Of a DNA stretch of 64,000 nt, positions 34,292 to 43,096 are shown piece after piece. The stretch's first letter is position 1; every line of letters begins with the position of its first letter. Origin of the DNA: Actinomycetospora sp. TBRC 11914 (GTDB lineage Bacteria; Actinomycetota; Actinomycetes; Mycobacteriales; Pseudonocardiaceae); assembly GCF_012933465.1 (NCBI RefSeq), contig NZ_JABBND010000012.1:1-64000 (forward strand), in the 5' to 3' direction. The notes below the pieces were generated by a model. The model did not search any database. It was given only the letters and a program-made list of their open reading frames with translations, and was not told the DNA's origin. A program made the translations under genes and the position numbers.

Positions 34292-35641
34292 CTAGAGCCC
34301 CGCCGTCGTGGTCGGCGGCGCGGTCGTCGTCGTGGACTTGGCGGTCGTGGTGGGGGGCGCCGTCGTGGTCGGCGTGGTGGGCGCCGTGCTCACCCCCGTG
34401 GCCGCCGCGTAGCGCTGCAGCGCCTCGATGAAGTAGTAGTCGCCGAACATGATCCCGGTGTCGTAGGACCCGGCCGGCTTGTTCTGCGTGCCGTGCAGCA
34501 GCACCGCCTGGTTGGTGGTGTTCTCGGCGAGATACGCGGGGCTCGACAGCGCGGCGAGGATGTCGCGAGCCCCGTCGAGGTAGCGGGCCTTGCGGGTGGC
34601 GTCGGTCGTGAACGACGAGAGCTCGACGAGCCCGGACGCGGCGATCGCGGCCGCCGACGTGTCGCGCGGCTGACCCGCCGTCGAGGGCAACGAGAAGTCC
34701 CAGTAGGGGACCTTGTCGGCGGGCAGATGGGAGAGGAAGTAGTCGGCGGAGTTCTGCGCGGTCGTCAGGAACGTGGCGTCGTGGGTGAACCGGTAGCTCA
34801 TCGTGAAGCCGTGGACGGCCCAGGCCTCGCCACGCGACCAGGTGGAGCTGTTGCTGTACCCCTGCGCGGTGGTCTTCGACAGGACCTTGCCGGTCTTCTG
34901 GTCGTAGTTGACGACGTGCCAGCTGCCGCCGTCGGGACGGAAGAAGTCCCGCGCCGTCGTCTTCGCGTGCGTGGCGGCCATCGTCGCCCACGCCGGGTCG
35001 CCGCCGTTCTGCGAGGCCCAGAACAGCAGTTCCAGGTTCATCATGTTGTCGATGATCACCCGGTACTTCGTGGTGTCGGTGCGGGCGTCCCAGGAGCGGA
35101 CGGCGCCGACCGTCGGGTTGTAGCGGGTCGAGAGCGTCCTGGCCGCGGTGAGGACGACGGCCTTCGCGTTGGCGCCGCCGGTGAGGACGGCGTCCTTGCC
35201 GAACGAGTCGAAGATCTGGAACCCGACGTCGTGGCTGGAGTCGTCGGTCTTGTTCACCTCGACGCCGGCCTGCCAGGCCTCCGCCCGCTGCTTCCAGAGC
35301 GGGTCCTTGGTGCGGGCGTACTCCTGCCACATCGCGCCGGGGAAGAAGCCGCTGGTCCAGTCCTTCGCCCCGACGGTGGTCCACACGCCGTTGGTGCCGG
35401 TGCGCACCGGGTAGGCGGTGGTGGCGAGGCGGCCGGCCGTCGCGGCGAGGCGGGAGTCGGCGAAGGCGAGGTCGTGCTGGATCGTCGTCGCGGGGAGACT
35501 GGCGGCGCGCGCCGACGGCGCGTTCACCACCTGGGTCAGCGACGACACCACCACGACGACGGCGAGGGCGGCGACAGAGGCCCACCACTTCCGCCGTCGG
35601 TCGTCCCGCTGCGACCCCCACGCGTGCGCCGTCCCGTTCAT
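34292..35641 (-). CDS. Secreted GH88 family glycosyl hydrolase (unsaturated glucuronyl hydrolase type)
   Basis: This 449-residue exported protein has an uncleaved-length basic N-terminus and hydrophobic core ([17 protein letters not shown]), with a likely cleavage after ARA-A near residue 47. The alpha6/alpha6-barrel domain carries HDVGFQ with Asp138 and IIDNMMN with Asp198, matching the two catalytic aspartates of GH88, plus [13 protein letters not shown]. The last 35 residues are a Thr/Pro tail. It would hydrolyse unsaturated uronic-acid-ended oligosaccharides outside the cell. No lyase gene is adjacent. GGGAGGGG precedes the ATG. Confidence 0.88.
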   Translation of the reverse strand: MNGTAHAWGSQRDDRRRKWWASVAALAVVVVVSSLTQVVNAPSARAASLPATTIQHDLAFADSRLAATAGRLATTAYPVRTGTNGVWTTVGAKDWTSGFFPGAMWQEYARTKDPLWKQRAEAWQAGVEVNKTDDSSHDVGFQIFDSFGKDAVLTGGANAKAVVLTAARTLSTRYNPTVGAVRSWDARTDTTKYRVIIDNMMNLELLFWASQNGGDPAWATMAATHAKTTARDFFRPDGGSWHVVNYDQKTGKVLSKTTAQGYSNSSTWSRGEAWAVHGFTMSYRFTHDATFLTTAQNSADYFLSHLPADKVPYWDFSLPSTAGQPRDTSAAAIAASGLVELSSFTTDATRKARYLDGARDILAALSSPAYLAENTTNQAVLLHGTQNKPAGSYDTGIMFGDYYFIEALQRYAAATGVSTAPTTPTTTAPPTTTAKSTTTTAPPTTTAGL

Positions 35642-35835
35642 GCGTCCCCTCCCGGATGTCCCCTGTGACGGGGCAGTCGATCCGGGCGGCGCCCGGCGTT
35701 ACGCCTCGCGGAGCAGGTTCGCCCGCTGTGACGCACCCGGCGGGGAGGGTTCAGTCAATTCGGTGGCGGACAACCCCATCGCGTACTCGGCGACCGCCGC
35801 ATGGCTCGCCGTCTCCGACCCCGAGGGGAAGCCCC

Positions 35836-36879
35836 GTGCCGACCACCGTTCCCGCCCTCGTCACCGAGGCCGCCGGGAAGCCGCTCGAGCGCTCGACGAT
35901 CGAGCGCCGGGACCCGAAGCCGCACGACGTCGTCATCGACATCGCGTACGCCGGCATCTGCCACTCCGACATCCACCAGGCCCGCGACGAGTGGGGCGGC
36001 AGCGAGTTCCCGATGGTCCCCGGCCACGAGATCGCGGGCACCGTGTCCGCGGTCGGCCCGGAGGTCACGAGGTACTCCGTCGGCGACCGCGTCGGCGTGG
36101 GCTGCTTCGTCGACTCCTGCCGCGAGTGCGCCAACTGCCGGGCCGGCGAGGAGCAGTTCTGCACCCGCGGGGAGGTCCAGACCTACAACGGCCGCGAGTA
36201 CACCGGCGAGCAGACCTTCGGCGGCTACTCCACGCAGGTCGTCGTCGACGAGGGCTACGTCCTGCGCATCCCCGACGGCATCGAGCTCGACGTCGCCGCC
36301 CCGCTGCTCTGCGCCGGCATCACCCTCTACACGCCGCTGACCCACTGGGGCGCCGGCCCGGGCAAGAAGGTCGCCGTCATCGGGATGGGCGGTCTCGGGC
36401 ACGTCGGCGTCAAGATCGCGCACGCGCTCGGGGCCGAGGTCACGGTGCTCTCGCAGACGCTGTCGAAGGAGTCCGACGGCAAGCGCCTGGGCGCCGACCA
36501 CTACTACGCGACCTCTGACGACGAGACCTTCACGACGCTCGACAGCACGTTCGACCTCATCGTCAACACCGTCTCCGCCGACCTCGACGTGGAGCGCTAC
36601 GTCGCGCTGCTGGCCCTGGACGGCTCGATGGTCAACGTCGGCATCCCGGCGAACTCCGCGTCGATCCACGCGTTCTCGCTGGCCAACGGTCGTCGCAGCC
36701 TGTCCGGATCGAAGATCGGGGGCATCCGCGACACCCAGGCGATGCTCGACTTCTGCGCCGAGCACCACATCGGTGCCGAGGTCGAGACGATCACCGTCGA
36801 CGACGTCAACACGGCCTACGACCGCGTGGTCGACTCGGACGTGCGCTACCGCTTCGTCATCGACACGGCGTCCTTCTAG
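35836..36879 (+). CDS. Zinc-dependent NAD(P) alcohol dehydrogenase (AdhC/CAD type)
   Basis: This 347-residue medium-chain dehydrogenase has catalytic zinc ligands GICHSD (Cys42) and GHE (His64, Glu65), and the structural zinc cluster [15 protein letters not shown]. The nucleotide-binding loop is [13 protein letters not shown]. Sequence is of the cinnamyl-alcohol-dehydrogenase/AdhC branch, which usually prefers NADPH and broad aldehydes. The GTG start has GAGGGGAA 5 bases upstream. Its TAG stop is the left end of a 76-bp palindromic element. Confidence 0.92.
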   Translation: MPTTVPALVTEAAGKPLERSTIERRDPKPHDVVIDIAYAGICHSDIHQARDEWGGSEFPMVPGHEIAGTVSAVGPEVTRYSVGDRVGVGCFVDSCRECANCRAGEEQFCTRGEVQTYNGREYTGEQTFGGYSTQVVVDEGYVLRIPDGIELDVAAPLLCAGITLYTPLTHWGAGPGKKVAVIGMGGLGHVGVKIAHALGAEVTVLSQTLSKESDGKRLGADHYYATSDDETFTTLDSTFDLIVNTVSADLDVERYVALLALDGSMVNVGIPANSASIHAFSLANGRRSLSGSKIGGIRDTQAMLDFCAEHHIGAEVETITVDDVNTAYDRVVDSDVRYRFVIDTASF

Positions 36880-36952
36880 GTGGGCGAAGCCCTCGTGAGC
36901 AGAAAGTGTCGGTATACCGGCACTTTCTGCTCACGAGCGCGCAGCGCACCTA
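36877..36952. repeat. 76-bp palindromic element, family A (complete copy)
   Basis: The element runs from the TAG stop of the alcohol dehydrogenase (36877-36879) to CTA (36950-36952), the stop of the convergent protease gene. The core arms CTCGTGAGCAGAAAGTG (36892-36908) and its exact reverse complement (36921-36937) surround CGGTATACCG. The same length and layout recur at 56884-56959. Confidence 0.9.
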
Positions 36953-37852
36953 GATCAGGCCGAGGCTCTTGAACGGGCCGCCGTTGACCACGGCGAGGTC
37001 ACCGGGGGCGCCGTGGCTCCGGGCGTAGGCGAGCATCTTCGCGAGGTCGCCGATGGAGTTCGTGCCGGGCGCCGGGGTGAAGTTCAGCGTGGAGAGCACG
37101 CCGAGCGCGCTGCCGTCGGCGGAGAGGAACGCGCTGCCCGAGTCGCCGGGGATGCCCGGGGTCACGGTGGCGACGGTGTGGCTCCACCCGTGCCCCTGGT
37201 CGCCGAGGCTGGTGCCGACCTTCGGGCTGAGGACGGGGACGCCGCCGCGCAGCTCGGAGTTGCCGTAGCTCACGACCCGCTCGCCGGGCGTCGTGCCGTT
37301 CGTGTCGACGCCGACCGGCCCGCCGAAGAACGGCACGGACGGGGTCACCTTCGCGACGTCGGCCGGGTCGACCTGGACGAGCGCGAGGTCGTTGTAGGCG
37401 CAGGCGTCGGGGTCCTTCTCGTGGGCGCCCTGCATGGCCAGCCACGAGTTGTAGACGAGCTTCCCGGGCTTCGAGGCCCCGGTGATCTCCACCGGCGTCC
37501 CGAGCGGGAGCGACTTCGACGTGCAGCCGTCGGTCTCGTCCGCCGAGCCGGTGCCCGAGCAGTGGGCGGCCTGGCCGAGGTAGGTCTTGCCGCCGCCGGT
37601 GTAGACGAAGTTCGCGGTGCACTGGGCTCCGGCGGTGCGCATCTGCACGCCCGGGTGCACGCCGCTGCCCATCGCCGCCCCCAGGTCCGGGCCCGCGACC
37701 GGCGCGGGAGCGGGGGCGGGCACCGCCACGTGGGGTGCCGGGGCCGGCGTCGGGGTCTGGTCGGCCCAGGCCGACCCGGTCAGGGCGGCGGTCAGGGCCG
37801 CGGCCCCGAAGAGCACCGTCGCCAGCCGTCGTCCCCGCCGATGCGCGCGCAT
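36950..37852 (-). CDS. Secreted trypsin/chymotrypsin-like serine protease
   Basis: This 300-residue exported protein has a signal peptide (basic MRAHRRGRR, hydrophobic core, cleavage after AWA at 30) and a Pro/Ala/Val spacer. The peptidase domain has a full triad: His97 in AAHC, Asp155 in NDLALVQV, and Ser238 in GDSGS. Cysteines at 78, 98, 110 and 151 could form two disulfides. The fold is S1-like but shorter than trypsin. Its TAG stop is the right end of the palindromic element. Confidence 0.88.
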   Translation of the reverse strand: MRAHRRGRRLATVLFGAAALTAALTGSAWADQTPTPAPAPHVAVPAPAPAPVAGPDLGAAMGSGVHPGVQMRTAGAQCTANFVYTGGGKTYLGQAAHCSGTGSADETDGCTSKSLPLGTPVEITGASKPGKLVYNSWLAMQGAHEKDPDACAYNDLALVQVDPADVAKVTPSVPFFGGPVGVDTNGTTPGERVVSYGNSELRGGVPVLSPKVGTSLGDQGHGWSHTVATVTPGIPGDSGSAFLSADGSALGVLSTLNFTPAPGTNSIGDLAKMLAYARSHGAPGDLAVVNGGPFKSLGLI

Positions 37853-37920
37853 GACCACCCCAACGGCCGTGATCGTCGCGGGTGACGCACGAACTGCGAC
37901 GCCGCGCACACCGATGGTGA

Positions 37921-38694
37921 TCAGCGGGTCTGCAGGGCCGCCCAGGTGGTCGCCGCGGCCACCCCGCCGTCGGCGGCGAGGGTCTGGCCGTTGATCCACC
38001 GGCTCTCGTTGGACATCAGGAACGCGACCACCGAGGCGATCTCGTCGGCCTCGGCGTCGCGCCCGGCGGCGGAGCGCTGGCGCGCGAGCCGGCGGGGGTC
38101 CGAGGAGCGCTCGACGTCGGGCAGCTGGGGGGTGCGGACCGGTCCCGGGGCGACGGCGTTCATCCGCACGCCGTCGGGCCAGGTCAGCGTCGAGGACGCC
38201 GTCGTGTACGCGAGGACGGCCTCCTTCGAGATGTCGTAGATCGACCGGTCCGGGCGGCGCTCCCGGCACCAGCGCAGCCCCTCCTCGAACGACGTCGTCG
38301 CGAGCAGCGGCCGCAGCTCGGCGAGGTGCGCCACCCAGTGCCTGCCCTCGGAGGACGACACGTTGACCACGGAGCCGCCGCGCTGGATGCGGGGCAGCAG
38401 CCGCTCGGTGAGGTGGCGCATGCCGAGGAAGTTCACGGCGAGCACCTGGTCGGCGGGGGACGTCCCGGGCAGGCCGGCGACGTTGGCGAGGGCGTCGATG
38501 CGCTCGTCCAGCCGCTCGACCGCGACGTCGATCGCGCGTGGATCGGCCAGGTCGCACCGCACGTGGGCGATCTCGCGGTCCGGCGGGTCCCGCCGGTCGA
38601 GCCCCACCACGGTCACCCCGTGGCGCGAGAGGAACTGTGCGAGCGCGCGCCCGACCCCCGACGAGGCTCCGGTGACGACGAAGACGGTGCTCAT
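37921..38694 (-). CDS. Short-chain dehydrogenase/reductase
   Basis: This 257-residue SDR has the cofactor motif TGASSGVG at residues 8-15, a later NVSSSEG with the active-site serine region, and YDISKEA giving the catalytic Tyr and Lys spaced YxxxK. Asp in the GLDRRD position favours NAD(H). The C-terminus INGQTLAADGGVA is standard for classical SDRs. An extra stretch (SFEEGLRWCRERRPDRSI) before the YxxxK motif is longer than usual. TACTCT lies 10 bases before the ATG and no ribosome site is seen. Substrate unknown. Confidence 0.9.
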   Translation of the reverse strand: MSTVFVVTGASSGVGRALAQFLSRHGVTVVGLDRRDPPDREIAHVRCDLADPRAIDVAVERLDERIDALANVAGLPGTSPADQVLAVNFLGMRHLTERLLPRIQRGGSVVNVSSSEGRHWVAHLAELRPLLATTSFEEGLRWCRERRPDRSIYDISKEAVLAYTTASSTLTWPDGVRMNAVAPGPVRTPQLPDVERSSDPRRLARQRSAAGRDAEADEIASVVAFLMSNESRWINGQTLAADGGVAAATTWAALQTR

Positions 38695-38853
38695 GGCACC
38701 GGTCAGAGTAGACGGCGCCGAGGCGGTCACGGCCAGGTGATGCTCGACGCGTTCCCTGCTCCCCGCGGGTGACCCTCCTCGTCACGGGTCGTCCGGACGG
38801 ACCAGACATTCGGTGGGGTCGCCCGACCCCGTCGGACGCGGCGAGAGGGCACC

Positions 38854-39681
38854 ATGGTCACCGTGAAGCTCTTCGTCGTCGATGCGTTCACGTCCGTGCC
38901 CTTCACCGGCAACCCGGCGGCGGTCTGCCTGCTCGACGCCGACCGGGAGCCCGACGCGGCGTGGATGCAGGACGTCGCGGCCGAGATGCACCACTCCGAG
39001 ACCGCGTTCGTGGATCTCTCCACGCTCGAGCGCACCGGCGAGATCGGCCTGCGGTGGTTCACCCCCACCGTCGAGGTCGACATCTGCGGGCACGCCACGC
39101 TGGCCTCCGCGCACGTGCTGCTCGAGGAGGGCCTGACGACGGCGCCGCTCGCCTTCCGCACGGCCTCCGGGGTGCTGCGCGCCGACCGCGCCGGGCGCGA
39201 CGCGATCTCGCTCGACTTTCCCATCGACGTCCCGGTCGCGGGTCTGCCGGGCGGGTACTTCGCCGACGAGTTCGCCGACGCCCTGGGCGCCTCGGTGATC
39301 GCGGTGGCGCGCTGCCGCTACGACGTGCTCGTCGAGGTCTCGGCCGCCGCGGAGGTCCGCGAGCTCGAGCCCGACCTCGCGGTGCTGCGCGCCGCCACCG
39401 GCCGCGGCGTCATCGTCACGGCGGCCGCCGACGACGGCGTGGACGACGCCGACTTCGTCTCCCGCTTCTTCGCGCCCGCCGTCGGGATCGACGAGGACCC
39501 GGTCACCGGCTCGGCCCACTGCTGCCTCGCGCCCTACTGGTCGGAGAAGCTCGGCAAGCCCTCGCTCGTCGGCGCCCAGCTCTCGCGCCGGGGCGGCACC
39601 GTGGGCGTCGAGATCGCCGGCGACCGCGTGCTGCTGCGCGGCAACGCCGTGACGATCAGCCGGGGCGAGCTCACCGTCTGA
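38854..39681 (+). CDS. PhzF-family isomerase/epimerase
   Basis: This 275-residue protein has the two-lobed diaminopimelate-epimerase-like fold: VVDAFTSVPFTGNPAAV at the start, HHSETAF with Glu49 as the likely catalytic base, FTPTVEVDICGHATLASAHVL, and DEDPVTGSAHC in the second lobe. It is the right length for PhzF relatives. No phenazine genes are near, so the substrate is unknown and a general isomerase role is more likely. It is preceded by no strong ribosome site and is convergent with the LLM gene. Confidence 0.9.
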   Translation: MVTVKLFVVDAFTSVPFTGNPAAVCLLDADREPDAAWMQDVAAEMHHSETAFVDLSTLERTGEIGLRWFTPTVEVDICGHATLASAHVLLEEGLTTAPLAFRTASGVLRADRAGRDAISLDFPIDVPVAGLPGGYFADEFADALGASVIAVARCRYDVLVEVSAAAEVRELEPDLAVLRAATGRGVIVTAAADDGVDDADFVSRFFAPAVGIDEDPVTGSAHCCLAPYWSEKLGKPSLVGAQLSRRGGTVGVEIAGDRVLLRGNAVTISRGELTV

Positions 39682-39697
39682 GCCGTCTGTCGCGACC

Positions 39698-40570
39698 TCA
39701 GGCCCGCAGCGTCGCGATCACCTGCTCGGCGAACCGCAGCACCGGCTCCGTCGAGGACGGGTTGCCGAAGTCCATGACGAAGTGGTCGGCGCCCGCGGCG
39801 ACGCGCGCCGCCAGCTCCTCGACCAGGCGCGCCGAGTCCTCGTCGCTCTCGGGCAGGGCACGTTCCAGCGTCACCGACACCTCGATGCCGTCCGGGTCGC
39901 GGCCCGCGTCCTCGGCGGCGCGGCGGACGATGTCGAGCCGCCGACCCCAGCCCTCCTCGCCGGGCGGGGCGTTCCACGCGTCGGCGATCCGCCCGACCAG
40001 CGGCAGCCCGATCTTCTCGCCCGCCGCGCCGATGCAGACCCGCGGCGGCGGGTCGGGCAGCGGCGGCGCCGCGGCGCCGTCGATGCGCCAGTACCGGCCC
40101 GCGAACGACGGCGAGTCCTCGGTCCACATCCGCCGGCAGATCGTCACGGCCTCCTCGAGCTGCGCGAACCGGACCGACGGCCTGGGGAAGTCGTAGCCGT
40201 AGGCGGCGTACTCCTCGGCGCGCCAGCCGGCGCCGATGCCGAGGACGAAGCGCCCGCCGGAGAGGTGCTGCAGCGTCGCCGCCATCTTCGCGAGCAGCGG
40301 CGGGTGCCGGTAGCCGACGCCGAGGACGTGGTGGCACAGCTCGACGCGCTCGTGCCGCGCGGCCAGCCAGGTCAGCGTCGTCCAGGCCTCCATGAACGGG
40401 TCGGTCGGGGTGTCCATCCCGTAGAAGTGGTCGGCGAGCCACAGCGAGTCGAAGTGGGGCAGCGCCGTCGGGAGGATCGCGGTGTCCTGGTCGACCACGA
40501 TCGGACGGCGGCCGCTCCAGCGGTTGCCGATCGCGGGGGAGAGCCAGCCGAACCGGGGCGTCCTCGTCAT
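39698..40570 (-). CDS. LLM-class flavin-dependent oxidoreductase
   Basis: This 290-residue luciferase-like protein has FDSLWLADHFYG, the SGGRFVLGIGAGWRAEEYAAYG motif, and CIGAAGEKIGLPLVGRIADAWN, typical of the TIGR03560/F420 group. Its ATG directly abuts the TAG stop of the nitrilase-like gene (TAGATG), so the two are coupled. Cofactor is inferred from family. A two-step conversion with the amidase partner is possible. Confidence 0.9.
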   Translation of the reverse strand: MTRTPRFGWLSPAIGNRWSGRRPIVVDQDTAILPTALPHFDSLWLADHFYGMDTPTDPFMEAWTTLTWLAARHERVELCHHVLGVGYRHPPLLAKMAATLQHLSGGRFVLGIGAGWRAEEYAAYGYDFPRPSVRFAQLEEAVTICRRMWTEDSPSFAGRYWRIDGAAAPPLPDPPPRVCIGAAGEKIGLPLVGRIADAWNAPPGEEGWGRRLDIVRRAAEDAGRDPDGIEVSVTLERALPESDEDSARLVEELAARVAAGADHFVMDFGNPSSTEPVLRFAEQVIATLRA

Positions 40571-41428
40571 CTACAGATCTCCTCCCTCGTCGAGCAGCCG
40601 GTCGATCTCCCGGCGCAGCAGGCCCAGCCGCGCCTCGCGCACGAGCGGGATGTCCCGCCGGCGGCGCCGCACGTCGGCCAGGTCGATCTCGAAGGTCAGC
40701 GCCTGCTCGGCCTCCGGCCCTTCGCCGCACTCGCCGATGACCTCGCCCCACGGGTCGACGATGTGGGAGCCGCCCCAGAACGTCAGGCCGCCCTCCACCC
40801 CCACGCGGTTCACGAACACGACGAACAGCTGGTAGATGCGCCCGTAGAAGGTCGTGATGTTGCGCCAGTACTCGCGGGAGTCGTAGCGCTCGGGCGACAT
40901 CGACTGCGCCGAGTTCGCCGGCACGAGCAGGATGTGGGCCCCGTCCTGGGTGGACAGGAACGCCACCTGCGGCTGCCAGGCGTCGTTGCAGATGAGCGTG
41001 GCCGCGCGGTGCCGGCCGCCGCGCACCCCGTAGGCCCGCGAGTGCTGCCCGGGCAGGAAGTGCTTGCGCTCCTCGAACGTCGCGTACGTCGGCAGGTAGA
41101 GCTTGCGGTGGGTGTGGACGAGGTTGCCGTCCTCGTAGTAGCCCGCGCTGTTGTAGGTGTGCAGGCCGTGGGAGCCCGCCTCCGGGTAGCCGACGAGGAT
41201 CCCGGCGCCGCCCGCGCGCTGTGAGAGCCGCAGCAGGCGCCGGTCGTCCGGCGAGATCGAGAGGTCGTGCGTCACGTCGCCGACCTGGTAGCCCGAGAGC
41301 GCGAGCTCCGGGAAGACGACGAGGTCCGACTCGCTCTCGACGGCCTCGGCGATGACCCGCTCGGCCCGCTTGAGGTTGCCGTCGAGGTCGCCGAGGGTGG
41401 CGTCGGTCTGGGCCAGGGTGATCCGCAC
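40571..41428 (-). CDS. Nitrilase-superfamily carbon-nitrogen hydrolase
   Basis: This 285-residue amidase/nitrilase has the Glu-Lys-Cys triad: Glu41 in FPELALSG, Lys109 in HRKLYLP, and Cys147 in LICNDAW. The NDAW rather than CYD context suggests an amidohydrolase such as an N-carbamoyl or amide hydrolase, not a true nitrilase. The GTG has GAGGAG 5 bases upstream. It is the first gene of a two-gene operon with the LLM oxidoreductase. The C-terminus is arginine-rich and helical. Confidence 0.9.
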   Translation of the reverse strand: MRITLAQTDATLGDLDGNLKRAERVIAEAVESESDLVVFPELALSGYQVGDVTHDLSISPDDRRLLRLSQRAGGAGILVGYPEAGSHGLHTYNSAGYYEDGNLVHTHRKLYLPTYATFEERKHFLPGQHSRAYGVRGGRHRAATLICNDAWQPQVAFLSTQDGAHILLVPANSAQSMSPERYDSREYWRNITTFYGRIYQLFVVFVNRVGVEGGLTFWGGSHIVDPWGEVIGECGEGPEAEQALTFEIDLADVRRRRRDIPLVREARLGLLRREIDRLLDEGGDL

Positions 41429-41496
41429 GATGGCTCCTCGGTCGCTTCGGACGGGGTCGTCGCGAGCGGAGCCGGGGGCAAGGCGCCTCCGGCCCC

Positions 41497-42864
41497 TCAC
41501 CGCGGTCGGCGCGCCCGGCGCACGAGCACGACCGCACCGACGACGAGTCCACCGAGGACGGCGGCCCCGACGGTGCCGATCAGCGCGACCGCGCGCGCCC
41601 CGGAGTGTGCATCCCCGCCTCCGGCCAGGTCGACCCGGCCCGCTCCGGCGCCGTCGGCGGCGTCCACCGGGCCCGCCAGCGCGGCGACCGGGTCGACGAT
41701 CCCGGCGCCGACGGCGTCGTCGCGGGGGCCGCCCGCGGCGTCGGCGGTGGCGACGATCCGGGCCGTCACCTGCCGGGCCGACCAGGTCGGGAAGCGCGCG
41801 CGGACGAGCGCGGCCACCCCGGCCACGTAGGGCGCCGCGAAGCTCGAGCCCTCGATCGGCGAGCCCGCCGGGTCGGCCGACGCGCCGGCGGGCTGCACGC
41901 GGTCGACGAGCCCCGGCCCGGTCGGCGAGAGCGACACGACGTCGGTGCCCGGCGCCGCGACCGACACCCAGGGCCCGCGGACGGTGCGCGGCGAGGGCCG
42001 GCCGTCCTGCCCGACGTAGCCGACGGACAGCACGTCGTCGCCGAACCACGCCGGCGCCACGACCTGGTCCTTCGTGGCCCGTCCGTCCTCCGTCCCCGAC
42101 GGGTCGGCCTGCACGCACGCCCCCGACCCGGCGTTGCCGGCCGCGGCGACCACGACGACGTCGCGGTCCACCGCCTCCCGGACCGCCGCCCGCAGCGGCG
42201 CCAGCACCCCCGGGGCGACCGCGACCGGCAGGCAGGCGGCCTCGGAGATGTTGACGACGGTGGCCCCGAGGGCCACCGCGTGGCGCAGCGCCCGGGCGAG
42301 GCTGGTGACGTCGCCGGCGCCGGGCTGCGCCCGGCCGGGCACCGCCACGGTGGCGCTGCTCTGCCGGATCGCCAGGATCCGCGCCTCCGGGGCGACCCCG
42401 ACGAAGCCCGCGGGTCCCGACGACGGGTCGGGGGCGGCACCGACGATCCCCGCGACCAGGGTGCCGTGGCCGTCGCAGTCGGCGGTGCCGCTGCGGCCCG
42501 GGCCCACGAAGTCGCCGCCGTCCAGCAGCCGCCCGGCGAGCCGGGGATGCGGGGCCACCCCGGTGTCGATCACCGCGACGGTCTGGCCGGCGCCCCGGCC
42601 GAAGCGCCAGGCGTCGGCGATCCGGAGCCGGTCCTGCGCCCACGGGTGCGTGGTGACCCCGGCCGCGTCGCCACCGTCGAGCGGAGCCACGCAGGCGACC
42701 CGCTGCACCGCGCCGGGCAGCGGCGACGGCGCCGGGTCGAGGCCGGCGAGCAGCGCCGGGTCGGGTGGGGGCGGCCCGGGCACGGCGGCCGCGGCGGGCA
42801 CCGCGCCGAGCACGCCGAGGACGGCACCGAGCAGCACGGTCACCACCCGCCCGCCCCGGTGCAC
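41497..42864 (-). CDS. mycP: Mycosin-type subtilisin protease (type VII secretion protease homologue)
   Basis: This 455-residue membrane-anchored S8 protease has a signal-like start, the triad Asp100 (VIDTG), His133 (DGHGTLVAG) and Ser341 (GSSFAAPYVAG), and a C-terminal transmembrane helix followed by VRRARRPR. The architecture is that of MycP proteases, which sit outside the membrane and support ESX secretion. No EccB/C/D/E or WXG100 genes are in the window, so it is an orphan. TACCCT lies 7 bases before the GTG, so a leaderless start is likely. Confidence 0.9.
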   Translation of the reverse strand: MHRGGRVVTVLLGAVLGVLGAVPAAAAVPGPPPPDPALLAGLDPAPSPLPGAVQRVACVAPLDGGDAAGVTTHPWAQDRLRIADAWRFGRGAGQTVAVIDTGVAPHPRLAGRLLDGGDFVGPGRSGTADCDGHGTLVAGIVGAAPDPSSGPAGFVGVAPEARILAIRQSSATVAVPGRAQPGAGDVTSLARALRHAVALGATVVNISEAACLPVAVAPGVLAPLRAAVREAVDRDVVVVAAAGNAGSGACVQADPSGTEDGRATKDQVVAPAWFGDDVLSVGYVGQDGRPSPRTVRGPWVSVAAPGTDVVSLSPTGPGLVDRVQPAGASADPAGSPIEGSSFAAPYVAGVAALVRARFPTWSARQVTARIVATADAAGGPRDDAVGAGIVDPVAALAGPVDAADGAGAGRVDLAGGGDAHSGARAVALIGTVGAAVLGGLVVGAVVLVRRARRPR

Positions 42865-43096
42865 GCCAGCGAGGGTAGGGCGGCCGCTCCGCCCGCGGGG
42901 GCCGTTCCCGACAGCTCGCCCGTGATCGCACCGGGAGGACCGCCGCCGCCGGTGTCGACCTGTCGATCTCCGCGGCGACCCGGCCGCTCCACGCGACGTG
43001 ATCACGCCGGGACGGCCCGTGACGGGCACCGGTCGCCGGGCGAGACGGCCGTCGCGGAGCGGACCGGGGGCTGGCGTGTCCGCCTAGGCTGGAGGC

